Shown: one piece after another, positions 8,143-16,575 of the stretch
Numbering within the stretch: position 1 is the first letter of the stretch
Layout: every line of letters starts with the position of its first letter
Source: Saccharothrix sp. ALI-22-I
Lineage (GTDB): Bacteria; Actinomycetota; Actinomycetes; Mycobacteriales; Pseudonocardiaceae
Length of the DNA: 64,000 bases
Assembly (NCBI RefSeq): GCF_001984175.1
Contig: NZ_MTQP01000069.1
Span: forward strand, 1,054,001-1,118,000
Direction of reading: 5' to 3'
Translations under genes and position numbers: made by a program
Notes under the pieces: model-generated
Database searches by the model: none
Told to the model about the DNA's origin: nothing
What the model saw: only the letters and a program-made list of their open reading frames with translations

Positions 8143-9470
8143 CACGATGCCTTTCCGAGCAGTTCGAGGGCGTCGGTGGGCACCGGGCGGCCGGCCGCGC
8201 GGCGTTCGTCGGCGAACGCGGACACCATGCGCAGCAACTCGTCGTCCGTGCGCCGGTCGAGGTCGGCGACCACCGTCAACGGGACACCCATGAACAGGAG
8301 CTTCAGCACGCCGTGCCGCCACGCGTGCTGGTCGAGGTGATCCGCCGCGAACGGGCCCATGGCCGCCGCGACCAGCCCGCTCTCGTTGCTGCGCAGGGCG
8401 TCCTTGACCAGCTCGACCCCGGTCTCCGGCACTCGACCGCCGATCTCGGCGAGCCCGCGCAACATCCCGAGGCGTTCGGCCGACGTGCCGTGCCGGTAGA
8501 GCGCGGTGAGCCCTTCGGCCACGTCCTGGGCGATGTCGATGTACGTGACGAGCAGCCGCACGCGGGCCTCCTGCACACCGACGCGCACCGCTCGGCCCAC
8601 GACGGGGAACAGGGTTCGGATGGAGGCGGGATCGGCCCGCAGCGCCTGTTCGACCATGGCCAGCCAACTCGCGGTGCGCAGCGCTTCGAATGCCCGCTTC
8701 GCCACCAGGGGTGCGGCGTGGCTGTGTCGGGGAAGCTCCACGGCGGCGACACCGGTGTAGCCGATGTCGGTCAGTGCCGCGAGGGTGTCGGGAAGGTCCA
8801 ACTGCCCTTCTCCGAATTCCAGGTGTTCGTGGACGCCGGGCACCATGTCGTCCAGCTGCACGTTCATCAGCAGCCCGCCCGCTGCTCGAACGCACGCCGC
8901 CGCGTCCTGCCACTCCACCGCCACGCAGTGCCCCACGTCCAAGGTGATCCCGAGCAGTTCGGGGTTCCCGAGCTCCGCTCGGAGCCGCAGGGCCTGGTCC
9001 AGTCGCTCCACCACCATGCCGGGCTCCGGCTCCAGCGCGAGCGGCACGGCCGGCCCGCCGGTCAACACCGCGGCGACACCGGACTTCAGGTGCTCCCAGC
9101 TGTCCGAGGGCCCGACGCCCGACCAGAACGACACGCAGTCCGCGCCGAGGTCGGCCGCTATCCGCTTGGCGCGCAGCAAGAAGTCGACCCGGACCTCCTG
9201 GTCTTCGCTCACCAGCGTCGGGTGGTGCTTGCGCAGCGGGTCGAGCAGGTAACGCGCCCCGGTCTCCACGACGACGCGCAGCCCCAGCGCCGAGAGACGT
9301 GCCGCGAGCCGTTCGGTCCGCGCGCCGATGTCGTCGGCGAACGGGTCGAGGTGGTGGTGGTCGAGCGTGAGCGCGACCGCCGTGTAGCCGAGATCGGCGA
9401 TGACCGAGAGCGCGTCGTCCAAGCGGTGGTTGGCGAACCCGTTGGTGCCGTAGCCGACGTGGAACGTCAT
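8142..9470 (-). CDS. Fusion: sugar isomerase/epimerase TIM barrel plus EboA domain
   Basis: 442-residue two-domain protein. Residues 1 to about 255 form a xylose-isomerase-like TIM barrel (VGYGTNGFANHRLDDAL, then LALEPEPGMVVERLDQALRL, ITLDVGHCVAVEWQ with metal-site Asp/His, and AAVELPRHSH). Residues about 265-442 match the EboA domain as I know it from actinomycetes: a helical region with RSNESGLVAAAMGPFAADHL and HAWRHGVLKLLFMGVPLTVV. EboA is of unknown function and is usually a separate protein. The frame is open across the join and there is no alternative start with a ribosome site between the domains, so the fusion looks real. ATG at 9470 overlaps the UbiA gene by ATGA. Confidence 0.85.
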   Translation of the reverse strand: MTFHVGYGTNGFANHRLDDALSVIADLGYTAVALTLDHHHLDPFADDIGARTERLAARLSALGLRVVVETGARYLLDPLRKHHPTLVSEDQEVRVDFLLRAKRIAADLGADCVSFWSGVGPSDSWEHLKSGVAAVLTGGPAVPLALEPEPGMVVERLDQALRLRAELGNPELLGITLDVGHCVAVEWQDAAACVRAAGGLLMNVQLDDMVPGVHEHLEFGEGQLDLPDTLAALTDIGYTGVAAVELPRHSHAAPLVAKRAFEALRTASWLAMVEQALRADPASIRTLFPVVGRAVRVGVQEARVRLLVTYIDIAQDVAEGLTALYRHGTSAERLGMLRGLAEIGGRVPETGVELVKDALRSNESGLVAAAMGPFAADHLDQHAWRHGVLKLLFMGVPLTVVADLDRRTDDELLRMVSAFADERRAAGRPVPTDALELLGKAS

Positions 9471-10246
9471 GTCGGGCTCACCTTCCGGCTCAGCGCCCGG
9501 GCCAGCGGCAGGACCAGCACGATCGCCGAACCGTGCCGGGCGAGCGCGGATTGCAGCAGCACCATGCCGTGGATGCCCGCCTTGGTCGCCGCGCGCACAC
9601 GTGCGGCGGACGGGTCCTGCACCACGGCCCATTGCGCACGTCCGACCGAGGCGGCGTAGGCCACGGCCGCCGCGACGGCAGTGGGCCGACCGCCGGCGAT
9701 CAAAGCGGTCAGGGCGGTCATCGCCGTCCCGCCCACAACGGCCTTGGCGACGGCAGGTGACGTGCCGTGCACCTCGCCGCGCGACAGCGCCGTCACGCCC
9801 AGCGTGTGCAGGGCCATCAGTGCGGCGGGCAACGGGGCCCGGCCTCCCAGCAGCACGTCGAGCCCCCGGCACGCGGCCATCGCGAACGGACCGGCGGGGG
9901 TGTTCTTCAACACCGTGTCGTAGCCCCACACCGCCACGGCGAGCGGCACCGCGTTGCGCCCGGCCGCCGCGGCGAGCCCGATGCCGGCGCCCGTCAAGCC
10001 GACTGCGGTGGCCAAGGCGGCGTTCGGGCTGATCCGTCCCGACGGGATGGGCCGCTCCGGCCGTTCCACGGCATCCAGGTCGCGGTCCGCCCAGTCGTTG
10101 AGCGCCATGCCCGCCCAGTACAGCGCCGCCGATGCCAGTGGCAGCAGCAGGCGCCTGCCCCGCAACGGCGCGTCCGTGCCGACGAGGGTGTCGCCGAGCG
10201 CCGTCAACGCGGCGGGCGCCCGCACGAGTTGCAGGTACGCCCTCAT
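9467..10246 (-). CDS. EboC-like UbiA-family prenyltransferase
   Basis: 259-residue integral membrane protein of the UbiA superfamily with about seven to eight hydrophobic segments. NDWADRDLD (residues 50-58) is the first Asp-rich, Mg-diphosphate-binding motif, followed by ERPIPSGRIS, typical of the family; WGYDTVLKNTPAGP is a second conserved stretch. UbiA enzymes move a prenyl or phosphoribosyl group between a polyprenyl (di)phosphate and an acceptor. Here the acceptor may be a cyclitol, given the adjacent inositol-phosphate synthase (inference). I chose ATG 10246, which overlaps the synthase stop (ATGA) and follows GGGAGGAC; a start 18 bases upstream is possible. Confidence 0.85.
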   Translation of the reverse strand: MRAYLQLVRAPAALTALGDTLVGTDAPLRGRRLLLPLASAALYWAGMALNDWADRDLDAVERPERPIPSGRISPNAALATAVGLTGAGIGLAAAAGRNAVPLAVAVWGYDTVLKNTPAGPFAMAACRGLDVLLGGRAPLPAALMALHTLGVTALSRGEVHGTSPAVAKAVVGGTAMTALTALIAGGRPTAVAAAVAYAASVGRAQWAVVQDPSAARVRAATKAGIHGMVLLQSALARHGSAIVLVLPLARALSRKVSPT

Positions 10247-11388
10247 CCCAGTCCTCCCGCCCACTCGTACAGCGCGCGGGTCTGCTCGGCGAAGCGGTGT
10301 TCTTCGCTGCCGAGCGGGTCTTTGAAGAAGAAGGCCAACGCGCCCAACGCGCCCTTCTCACCCGCCGCGTGGGCCGCGGCGACGAGCCGGGTGAGGTCGA
10401 GCACCAGCGGTGCCGCCAGTGCCGAGTCCAAGCCGGTCCAGGTGAACTGCAGGCTCATCCGCGCACCGAGGAACCCTTCGAACGACACGTGGTCCCAGGC
10501 GGTCTTCGTCTCGCCGAGGTCCGGCACGTTGTCGATGTGCAGGGGTGCGGTCACCTCACTGCCGAGCAGGGCCGCGAGCCCGTTCGCCTTGGACCTCAGC
10601 TTGCTGTCGGCGTGCGCCGGGTCCTCCAGCGTCGCGCCGTCCCCGCCGCCGAGCAGGTTGGTGCCCGCCCACGACCGGACCGTCAGTCCCCGTGCGGTGA
10701 ACATCGGCGCGAGCACCGTGCGCAGCAGGGTCTCACCGGTCTTGCCGTCCCGCCCGGCGTAGGGCAGGCCCTCCCGTCGGGCGAGCTCGTCCAACGCGGG
10801 CAGGGCGATCCCGGTCGAGGGTGTGAACTCGACGAACGGGCAGCCCGCCCGCAGGGCCGCGTAGGCGGCCAGCGAACTGGGTGGCAGCACGTTCCGGTCG
10901 GGATCGGCCAACGCCCGCTCCAACGCGGCCAGTTCGGCGTGCTCGGGCAGCGGCGGCACGGGCGGTTCGGTGGACGACACGTTGACCACGACGACGCGTG
11001 CGAGCCGGTGCCGTTCCCTGAACTCGGTGATGTCGGCGGCCAGCCGCCGGGCGACGTCGGCCTGGACACCGTCGAAGCTCGCCGTCCGGATCTCGCTGTC
11101 GACCTCACGCAGACCGGACTTGACGCACTCCAGCAGGTGGTGCGGCAGCACACCGCCCTGGGCCAGCAGCTCGGCCCGTTTCTCCAGGGGTGTCTGCGCG
11201 ATGTCGTGCCCGCCGACGACGAGGTCCGACCACCCGGGCAGCGTGACCCCGGCCAGCTCGGGTCGCTCGGTCACACATCCGGTGACGGGTGTCAGGCCCG
11301 CGCGCAGGGCCAGCAGCCCGCTCACGGCGGTCGTCGCGACGGAGCCACGTGCGCCGATCAGCCAGAGCCCGGTGGACTCATCCGCCAT
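10243..11388 (-). CDS. ino1: Inositol-3-phosphate synthase family protein
   Basis: 381-residue NAD-dependent sugar-phosphate cyclase of the myo-inositol-1-phosphate synthase family (prokaryotic short form). IGARGSVATTAVSGL (from about residue 11) is the Rossmann nucleotide-binding loop; VVVVNVSSTEPP, FVEFTPSTGIALPAL, AGRDGKTGETLL and SWAGTNLLGGGDG are conserved catalytic and NAD/substrate regions. It would convert glucose-6-phosphate to inositol-3-phosphate or a related cyclitol phosphate. It has a good ribosome site (GGAAGGAGAACC before ATG 11388). Its position between a ribose-type importer and ebo genes is notable: ebo clusters elsewhere carry EboD, a dehydroquinate-synthase-like cyclase, which is absent here. 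The housekeeping role in mycothiol or phosphatidylinositol synthesis may belong to another copy. Confidence 0.86.
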   Translation of the reverse strand: MADESTGLWLIGARGSVATTAVSGLLALRAGLTPVTGCVTERPELAGVTLPGWSDLVVGGHDIAQTPLEKRAELLAQGGVLPHHLLECVKSGLREVDSEIRTASFDGVQADVARRLAADITEFRERHRLARVVVVNVSSTEPPVPPLPEHAELAALERALADPDRNVLPPSSLAAYAALRAGCPFVEFTPSTGIALPALDELARREGLPYAGRDGKTGETLLRTVLAPMFTARGLTVRSWAGTNLLGGGDGATLEDPAHADSKLRSKANGLAALLGSEVTAPLHIDNVPDLGETKTAWDHVSFEGFLGARMSLQFTWTGLDSALAAPLVLDLTRLVAAAHAAGEKGALGALAFFFKDPLGSEEHRFAEQTRALYEWAGGLG

Positions 11389-11435
11389 TGGTTCTCCTTC
11401 CGATCCGGGGTGCCGCGCGGTCAGCCCGGCCACGG

Positions 11436-12623
11436 CTACTTCCAGGGACCGGGGTAGCCCGGCATCGACTCGCAGCCGCACATGGCGTAGTGCAGCGGTG
11501 GCATGTCCTGCTTGATGAAGTCCTGGACGTCGTCCTGGGTGACCTTGGGCTGGGGCAGCACCCATTCCTCCGGCACCTGCTTGCCTTCCAGGATTCTGAG
11601 CGCGGCGATGACGGGCGTCCGCCATTGGAAGGTGGGGTACGTGGGCGCGACCGCGGTCATCTTCTCCGTGACCCACGTCCGCAGGAAGTCCTGCTGGTCC
11701 TCGCCGACGAACGGCGGGATCGGCACACCCGCGTCCTGGAACGCCTCCACCGCGGCGACGGCGGTCGCGCCGGCGTCCATCCACACGCCGTCGATCCGGC
11801 CTTCGCGCTGGATGTAGTCGTTGACGATGGTCTTGGTCTTGGCCGCGTCGCCGTCGGTGAACTCGACACCGACGATGTCCAGCCCGCTGCCGGCGAAGAT
11901 CTCGTTCGCCGCGGCCCACCGCTGCTCCAGCACGTCCACGCCGGGCAGGATGCGCAACGCCAGCACCTTGCCGCCCGCCGGCACCTTCTCCTTCAGGAAC
12001 TCCGCGCCGTCCGCGCCGAACGCGAACCCGCCGATCGGGTGAATGAAGGTGACCGGGCAATCGGAGTTGACGCCGCGGTCGAACACGATCACCGGCACCC
12101 CGGTCTCACACGCCGCCTCGACGGCGGGAGTGAGCGTGGCGGTGGTGTTGGGCGACACGATCAACGCGCTGCACCCTTGCGCGGCGAACGACTGGATGTC
12201 GCTGATCTGCTTGTCGTCCTTGGCCTCCGCGTCGAGCACGGTGAACTTGACGATCTCCGGGTGCAGCTTCACCTCCTCCTGCATGGTCTTGAACCCGACC
12301 TGCCGCCACGGGTTGTCGACCGAGGCGTTGGAGAAGCACAGGTGGTAGTTGCCGCCGGGCTTGGCGTACTCGGTGGTGGCGACCATCTTCGGGTCGAGCA
12401 TCTGCGCCCAGGGCTTGGCCTCCCCGCTCGCCCCGTCCAGGTCGACGGCCTTCGCGGTGCGGAACTTCAACTGGCGCTCGTACTCGGCCTGGTCGAAGAA
12501 CTCGGACTTCACCGCCTGGTCGGACGCAGTCGTGGCGCCTGGGCCCGCAGCGGGCAGGTCGCTCGAACAACCGGTTGCCGCCAGGGCACCCGCGAGGACG
12601 ACTCCGAACCACTTCCTGCGCAT
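11436..12623 (-). CDS. Ribose/inositol-type ABC transporter substrate-binding lipoprotein
   Basis: 395-residue RbsB-type periplasmic binding protein with lipoprotein signal (LAATGCSS; Cys about residue 19). HLCFSNASVDNPWRQVGFKTM, FAAQGCSALIVSPNTTATL, GVPVIVFDRGVNSD and DGVWMDAGATAVAAVEAF are the usual fold signatures. It works with the two permeases and the two-domain ATPase encoded just upstream in the same operon. The start is ATG 12623 after AAGGAGCAACACC. Its place next to inositol-phosphate synthase suggests a cyclitol or pentose ligand, but the sequence does not settle this. It is longer than RbsB (about 300) because of an N-terminal extension of about 60 residues and a Cys-containing C-terminal tail (YAMCGCESMPGYPGPW). 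Confidence 0.88.
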   Translation of the reverse strand: MRRKWFGVVLAGALAATGCSSDLPAAGPGATTASDQAVKSEFFDQAEYERQLKFRTAKAVDLDGASGEAKPWAQMLDPKMVATTEYAKPGGNYHLCFSNASVDNPWRQVGFKTMQEEVKLHPEIVKFTVLDAEAKDDKQISDIQSFAAQGCSALIVSPNTTATLTPAVEAACETGVPVIVFDRGVNSDCPVTFIHPIGGFAFGADGAEFLKEKVPAGGKVLALRILPGVDVLEQRWAAANEIFAGSGLDIVGVEFTDGDAAKTKTIVNDYIQREGRIDGVWMDAGATAVAAVEAFQDAGVPIPPFVGEDQQDFLRTWVTEKMTAVAPTYPTFQWRTPVIAALRILEGKQVPEEWVLPQPKVTQDDVQDFIKQDMPPLHYAMCGCESMPGYPGPWK

Positions 12624-12652
12624 GGTGTTGCTCCTTGGTTCTTCGGCGGTGT

Positions 12653-13642
12653 TCAAGAGGTCACCGGTTCGGGTTTGCGAGGCCGAAGCACTCGTCGCAA
12701 GCCGGTGCCGCGCGCGGCGTAGGCGACCGCCGCGATGATGATCACGCCCTGCACGGCGGATTCGAGCGCGCCCGAGACACCGAGCAGGTTCAGCAGGGAG
12801 AACAGGGCTTCCAACGACAGCGCCCCGGCAGCCGCGGCGACCACCGAGCCGCGACCACCGCCGAGCAGGACGCCGCCGAGCACGACCGCGGTGATCGCCC
12901 GGAACTCCAAGCCGTTTCCGACCTGTGCGGACACCCCGGCGAACCCGGCGAGCAGGATGGCGGCGAGCGCGGCCAGCAGTCCCGAGAGCACGAACGCGAT
13001 CAGCCGCAGCCGGTCGACACGGCCACCGGCCAGCCGGACAGCCGTGTCGTTGTCGCCCACCGCGAGCAGCGTCCGCCCGGTGCCGCCGCGCATGAACAGC
13101 GCCGCGGCGACCAGCACCACCAGCAGGATGAGCACCGACCACGGCACTTGGCCCAGGACCGGCACGTCGATCCCGCCCCGGCCGAACGTCCGGAACGACG
13201 GCGACAGGGCGCCGCGCGGCGCGCCACCGGTCCACAGGAACACCGCGCCGTCGAGCACCAGCAGCATCCCGAGCGTCACGATGAACGACGGCACCAGCAG
13301 CTTCGTCGTGATCAGGCCGTTGACCAGCCCGACGAGGACGCCGAAGCCGAGCAGCAGCGCGATCACCCAGGACGTGTTCGCGTCGTCCCCGTCGACCAGT
13401 CGTGCGGCGATCACGACCTCCGCGGTCACCAGCGACCCCACCGACAGGTCGTAACCACCCGACACGACCACGAAGTACTGGCCGATCGCCAGGATCATCA
13501 ACGGCGCAGCGCGCTTGAGCAGCGCCAGGTACCCGGTCGGCTCGGCGTACGTGGGACCGGCGAAGGCCAGTGCCACCAGCAGGACCACAAGCACGACCAG
13601 CACCGGTGCGGTCCCGTCGGCCAGGCGGGGTCGCCACGTCAC
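12653..13642 (-). CDS. Ribose-type ABC transporter permease
   Basis: 329-residue RbsC-family inner-membrane permease with eight to ten transmembrane segments. YFVVVSGGYDLSVGSLV is the conserved family stretch near residues 50-70, and ITAVVLGGVLLGGGRGS is the EAA-like ATPase-contact loop. GTG at 13642 overlaps the other permease by GTGA, so the pair is coupled. It forms a heterodimeric channel with the product of the upstream gene. The gap to the binding-protein gene is 29 bases. Confidence 0.87.
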   Translation of the reverse strand: MTWRPRLADGTAPVLVVLVVLLVALAFAGPTYAEPTGYLALLKRAAPLMILAIGQYFVVVSGGYDLSVGSLVTAEVVIAARLVDGDDANTSWVIALLLGFGVLVGLVNGLITTKLLVPSFIVTLGMLLVLDGAVFLWTGGAPRGALSPSFRTFGRGGIDVPVLGQVPWSVLILLVVLVAAALFMRGGTGRTLLAVGDNDTAVRLAGGRVDRLRLIAFVLSGLLAALAAILLAGFAGVSAQVGNGLEFRAITAVVLGGVLLGGGRGSVVAAAAGALSLEALFSLLNLLGVSGALESAVQGVIIIAAVAYAARGTGLRRVLRPRKPEPVTS

Positions 13643-14646
13643 GTCGACCTCCGGGACGACTGGCGGCGGGCGTACAGCGCCACCGCGACGATGAGCACGA
13701 TGCCCCGCACCACGTCCTTGAAGAACGGGTCGACCGCGAGGTCGTCGAAGACGGTGTCGAGGGTGGCCAGGATCAGCACGCCACCGATCGTGCCGACCAC
13801 GCCGCCGCGGCCACCGGCGAGTGCCGCGCCGCCGAGCACCACGGCCGCGATGGACTCCAGGTCGTACCCCGCGTCGGTGCCGACGTACGGCGCACCGGAA
13901 CCCAGCCGACTGGCCAGGAACACCCCGGCCAGTCCGGCCATGACCGCGCACAGCACGTGCGCGGTGACGATCGTCCGGCCGGTGCGCACACCGGACAGCC
14001 GGGCGACGTCGACGTCACCACCGACCGCGTACATGTGGTAACCGCCGCGGGTCCGCCGCAGGTACCACCACGCGCCCGCGGCGATGAGCAGCATCAGCAG
14101 CGCCGCCACCGGGATCGGCCCGATCCGGTCGTACCCGAGGTGCTGGAACGAACGGGGCACGCTGCCCGCCGGCCCGGTGTAGTTGTGTTCGAGGTACCCG
14201 CGCAGGACCAACGCGACCCCGAGCGTGGCGATGAACGCGTTGGCCTTGAGAACCGTGATCACGAGTCCGTTGACGAGCCCGACGACGGCCGCGACCGCCA
14301 GCGCCAGCAGCACCCCCGGCACGATCATCGTCCCGCTGCCCGCCATGGTCTCGGCCGCCACGAGCGAGCTCAGCCCGACCAGGTAGGCCACGGACAGGTC
14401 CAGCGAGCCGGTGATGATCACGATGGTCTGCCCCACCGCGACCAGTCCCAGCACGGTGCTGCGGGTCAGGATGTTGAGGATGCCGCCCTGGTCGAGCAGC
14501 ACACCGCCGTCGAGGGCGACCAGGACGCTGCCGACCACGAGCAGCACGGCCAACGCGACGTACACGGTCACGGTGGGGGTGAGCGCGAACTTCCGCGGTC
14601 GCGTCGCACTCGCGTTCCGCAGGGCCCGCTCCCGCACGACGCTCAC
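13639..14646 (-). CDS. Ribose-type ABC transporter permease
   Basis: 335-residue RbsC-family permease, paralogous to the next gene. TIVIITGSLDLSVAYLVGLSS and IAAVVLGGAALAGGRGGVVG are the family signatures, with multiple transmembrane segments from about residue 28. The start is GTG at 14646, overlapping the ATPase stop (GTGA). Two different permeases with one double ATPase are the usual layout for ribose, xylose or inositol importers of the CUT2 class. Confidence 0.87.
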   Translation of the reverse strand: MSVVRERALRNASATRPRKFALTPTVTVYVALAVLLVVGSVLVALDGGVLLDQGGILNILTRSTVLGLVAVGQTIVIITGSLDLSVAYLVGLSSLVAAETMAGSGTMIVPGVLLALAVAAVVGLVNGLVITVLKANAFIATLGVALVLRGYLEHNYTGPAGSVPRSFQHLGYDRIGPIPVAALLMLLIAAGAWWYLRRTRGGYHMYAVGGDVDVARLSGVRTGRTIVTAHVLCAVMAGLAGVFLASRLGSGAPYVGTDAGYDLESIAAVVLGGAALAGGRGGVVGTIGGVLILATLDTVFDDLAVDPFFKDVVRGIVLIVAVALYARRQSSRRST

Positions 14647-16121
14647 GCGGCGTCACCGATCCCGTGTCCGGTGGCCAGCCTCATCACAGCTTCCTCCGAG
14701 CTGCCGGCCGGCAGCTCGCCCGCCACGGCGCCTTCGTGCATGACGATGATCCGGTCGCTCATGCCGATCAGCTCGGGTAACTCCGAGGAGATCATCAGGA
14801 TGGCCACTCCCCCACCCGCGAGGTCGCGCAGCAGCCGGTAGACGGCCTGCTTCGCGCCCACGTCGATACCGCGTGTCGGCTCGTCCACGATCAACACCCG
14901 CGGCTCGACCGCGAGCCACTTGCCGAGCACGACCTTCTGCTGGTTGCCACCCGACAGGTAACGCACCTCCTGGTGCGGCCCGCGTGCGGTGACCGTGACC
15001 GACTCCAGCAGCCTGGTGAGGTCGGCCGCGCGCCGTGCCGCCGCTCCCCGCAGTGCCGCCCGCCGCACGAGCAGGACGTTGTCCTTCACCGACTGCCGGA
15101 GCACCAGACCTTCGCCCTTGCGGTCCTCGGTGACGTAGCCGATGCCGGCGCGGACCGCGGTACGTGGCCGGTCGACGCGGACCGGCACGCCGTCCACCGC
15201 CACGGAGCCCGTGGTGAACGGCTCCACACCCCAGATCGCCCGCGCCGTCGCGGATCTCCCGGAGCCCTGCAACCCGGCCAGGCCGACGATCTCACCGGCA
15301 CGGACCCCGAAGTCCAGGTCCCGCACCCGGTCGTTCCCCGCCGCGTGCAACGCCAGCCGCACGTCGCCCACGTCGTTGCCGCGCTCCGGGTACAGGGCTT
15401 CGAGCGGACGGCCGACCATCTGCCGCACGAGCTGGTCGGAGGTGATGTCGCCGGTCGCCGAGGTCGCCACGAACGCGCCGTCCTTCAGCACCGTGATCCG
15501 CTGGCTCAGGTCGAACACCTCGCGCATCCGGTGGGAGACGTAGAGGATCGCCATCCCCCGCTCCCGCAGCCGACCCACCAGCGCGTACAGCAGCTCGACC
15601 TCGTGATCGGCCAGCGCGGCGGTCGGCTCGTCCATCGCGAGCACCCCGGCTTCGGTGGACAGCGCCTTGACGATCTCCACGACCTGCTTCTGCGCGACGG
15701 AGAGCCGTGCCACCTCGGTGTCGGGCTCGATGCCCTCCTCGCCGAGCCAGTCCAGCAGCCGTCGCGTCTCGGCCTCCATCGCCCGGCTGTCGACCTGGCC
15801 GCGTCGCACGGGTTCGCGGCCCAGGAACACGTTCTCGGCGACCGACCGGTGTTCGAGGAGGGTGAACTCCTGGTGGATGATCGAGATGCCCGCCGCCTGC
15901 GCGTCACGCGGGGTGCCGAACGAGACTTCCTTCCCTCCCAGCACGATCCGACCGGAGTCCGGTCGGTGGACGCCTGCCAACACCTTCAGCAGGGTCGACT
16001 TGCCGGCGCCGTTCTCGCCGACCAGTGCGTGCACCTCGCCCGCTCGCAGTTCGAGGTCGACGCCGCGCAACACGGTGACGCCGAGGAAGCTCTTGGTGAC
16101 GCCCTCCAGCCGCACGTTCAC
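14643..16121 (-). CDS. CUT2-type sugar ABC transporter ATPase (two nucleotide-binding domains)
   Basis: 492-residue RbsA/MglA-like ATPase. The first domain has Walker A GENGAGKST (residues 35-43), the signature region LSVAQKQVVE and Walker B VLAMDEPTAAL. The second has a degenerate Walker A (GLQGSGRSAT), an intact signature (LSGGNQQKVVL) and Walker B VLIVDEPTRG. Such asymmetry is normal in CUT2 ATPases. GTG at 16121 is preceded by GGAGG (16129-16133). Leu448 is a rare TTA codon (14778-14780). First gene of the eleven-gene operon; a TTGACA promoter lies about 140 bases upstream. Confidence 0.92.
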   Translation of the reverse strand: MNVRLEGVTKSFLGVTVLRGVDLELRAGEVHALVGENGAGKSTLLKVLAGVHRPDSGRIVLGGKEVSFGTPRDAQAAGISIIHQEFTLLEHRSVAENVFLGREPVRRGQVDSRAMEAETRRLLDWLGEEGIEPDTEVARLSVAQKQVVEIVKALSTEAGVLAMDEPTAALADHEVELLYALVGRLRERGMAILYVSHRMREVFDLSQRITVLKDGAFVATSATGDITSDQLVRQMVGRPLEALYPERGNDVGDVRLALHAAGNDRVRDLDFGVRAGEIVGLAGLQGSGRSATARAIWGVEPFTTGSVAVDGVPVRVDRPRTAVRAGIGYVTEDRKGEGLVLRQSVKDNVLLVRRAALRGAAARRAADLTRLLESVTVTARGPHQEVRYLSGGNQQKVVLGKWLAVEPRVLIVDEPTRGIDVGAKQAVYRLLRDLAGGGVAILMISSELPELIGMSDRIIVMHEGAVAGELPAGSSEEAVMRLATGHGIGDAA

Positions 16122-16575
16122 CCGCGCACCTCCGTCCACGTTCCCGGAGAGAGAGTCGTGGCAGCAGCCGTGCACGTGCCCGCCGAACGGCCGCGCTCTC
16201 CGGGGATTCGGTCGGCCGCCCGGTCCGCCGCTGTTCGGCGGACCACGACCATGACGCGAACCGTAGGAGCGCCGTCGGGTGCATGTCAATCAAAACCCTT
16301 GGCATCACTACGATGTGCGGTTCCCTTCGTTGTGGGTGGCGCTGACCCACGACCCGCGATCCTCCATTGTGGACACCGCTGCGCCTGGCCGCGACGCTCG
16401 GCCTCATCGACGGCGAGCACTCCGGCCTGGCGTTCGAACGGCACGACGAAACCCGGGGGCACCTGGGCTTCGCCGCTCCGCGACCGGCGGCCGAGCTCAT
16501 CGCTCTGGCCGGGATGATCACGAAGCGGGAAGTCCAGGTGCCCCGCCTGCCGTACTGGGTGGGGTTGGTTCGCGG
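16122..16575. other. Gene-free stretch upstream of the ebo-like operon
   Basis: It contains the promoter at 16260-16289. From 16343 rightward the plus strand is open (DPPLWTPLRLAATLGLIDGE and on) but runs antisense into the neighbouring esterase gene, with no start or ribosome site I trust. It could be a decayed gene fragment. I do not recognise it. Confidence 0.5.
16260..16289 (-). promoter_or_regulatory. Probable SigA-type promoter of the ebo-like operon
   Basis: On the minus strand TTGACA (16284-16289) is followed after 18 bases by TACGGT (16260-16265). It points at the ATPase start at 16121, giving a leader of about 130 bases. The -35 box matches consensus; the -10 box is weak. The AT-rich run TTTTGATTGACATG around the -35 may also be an operator. 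Confidence 0.5.
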
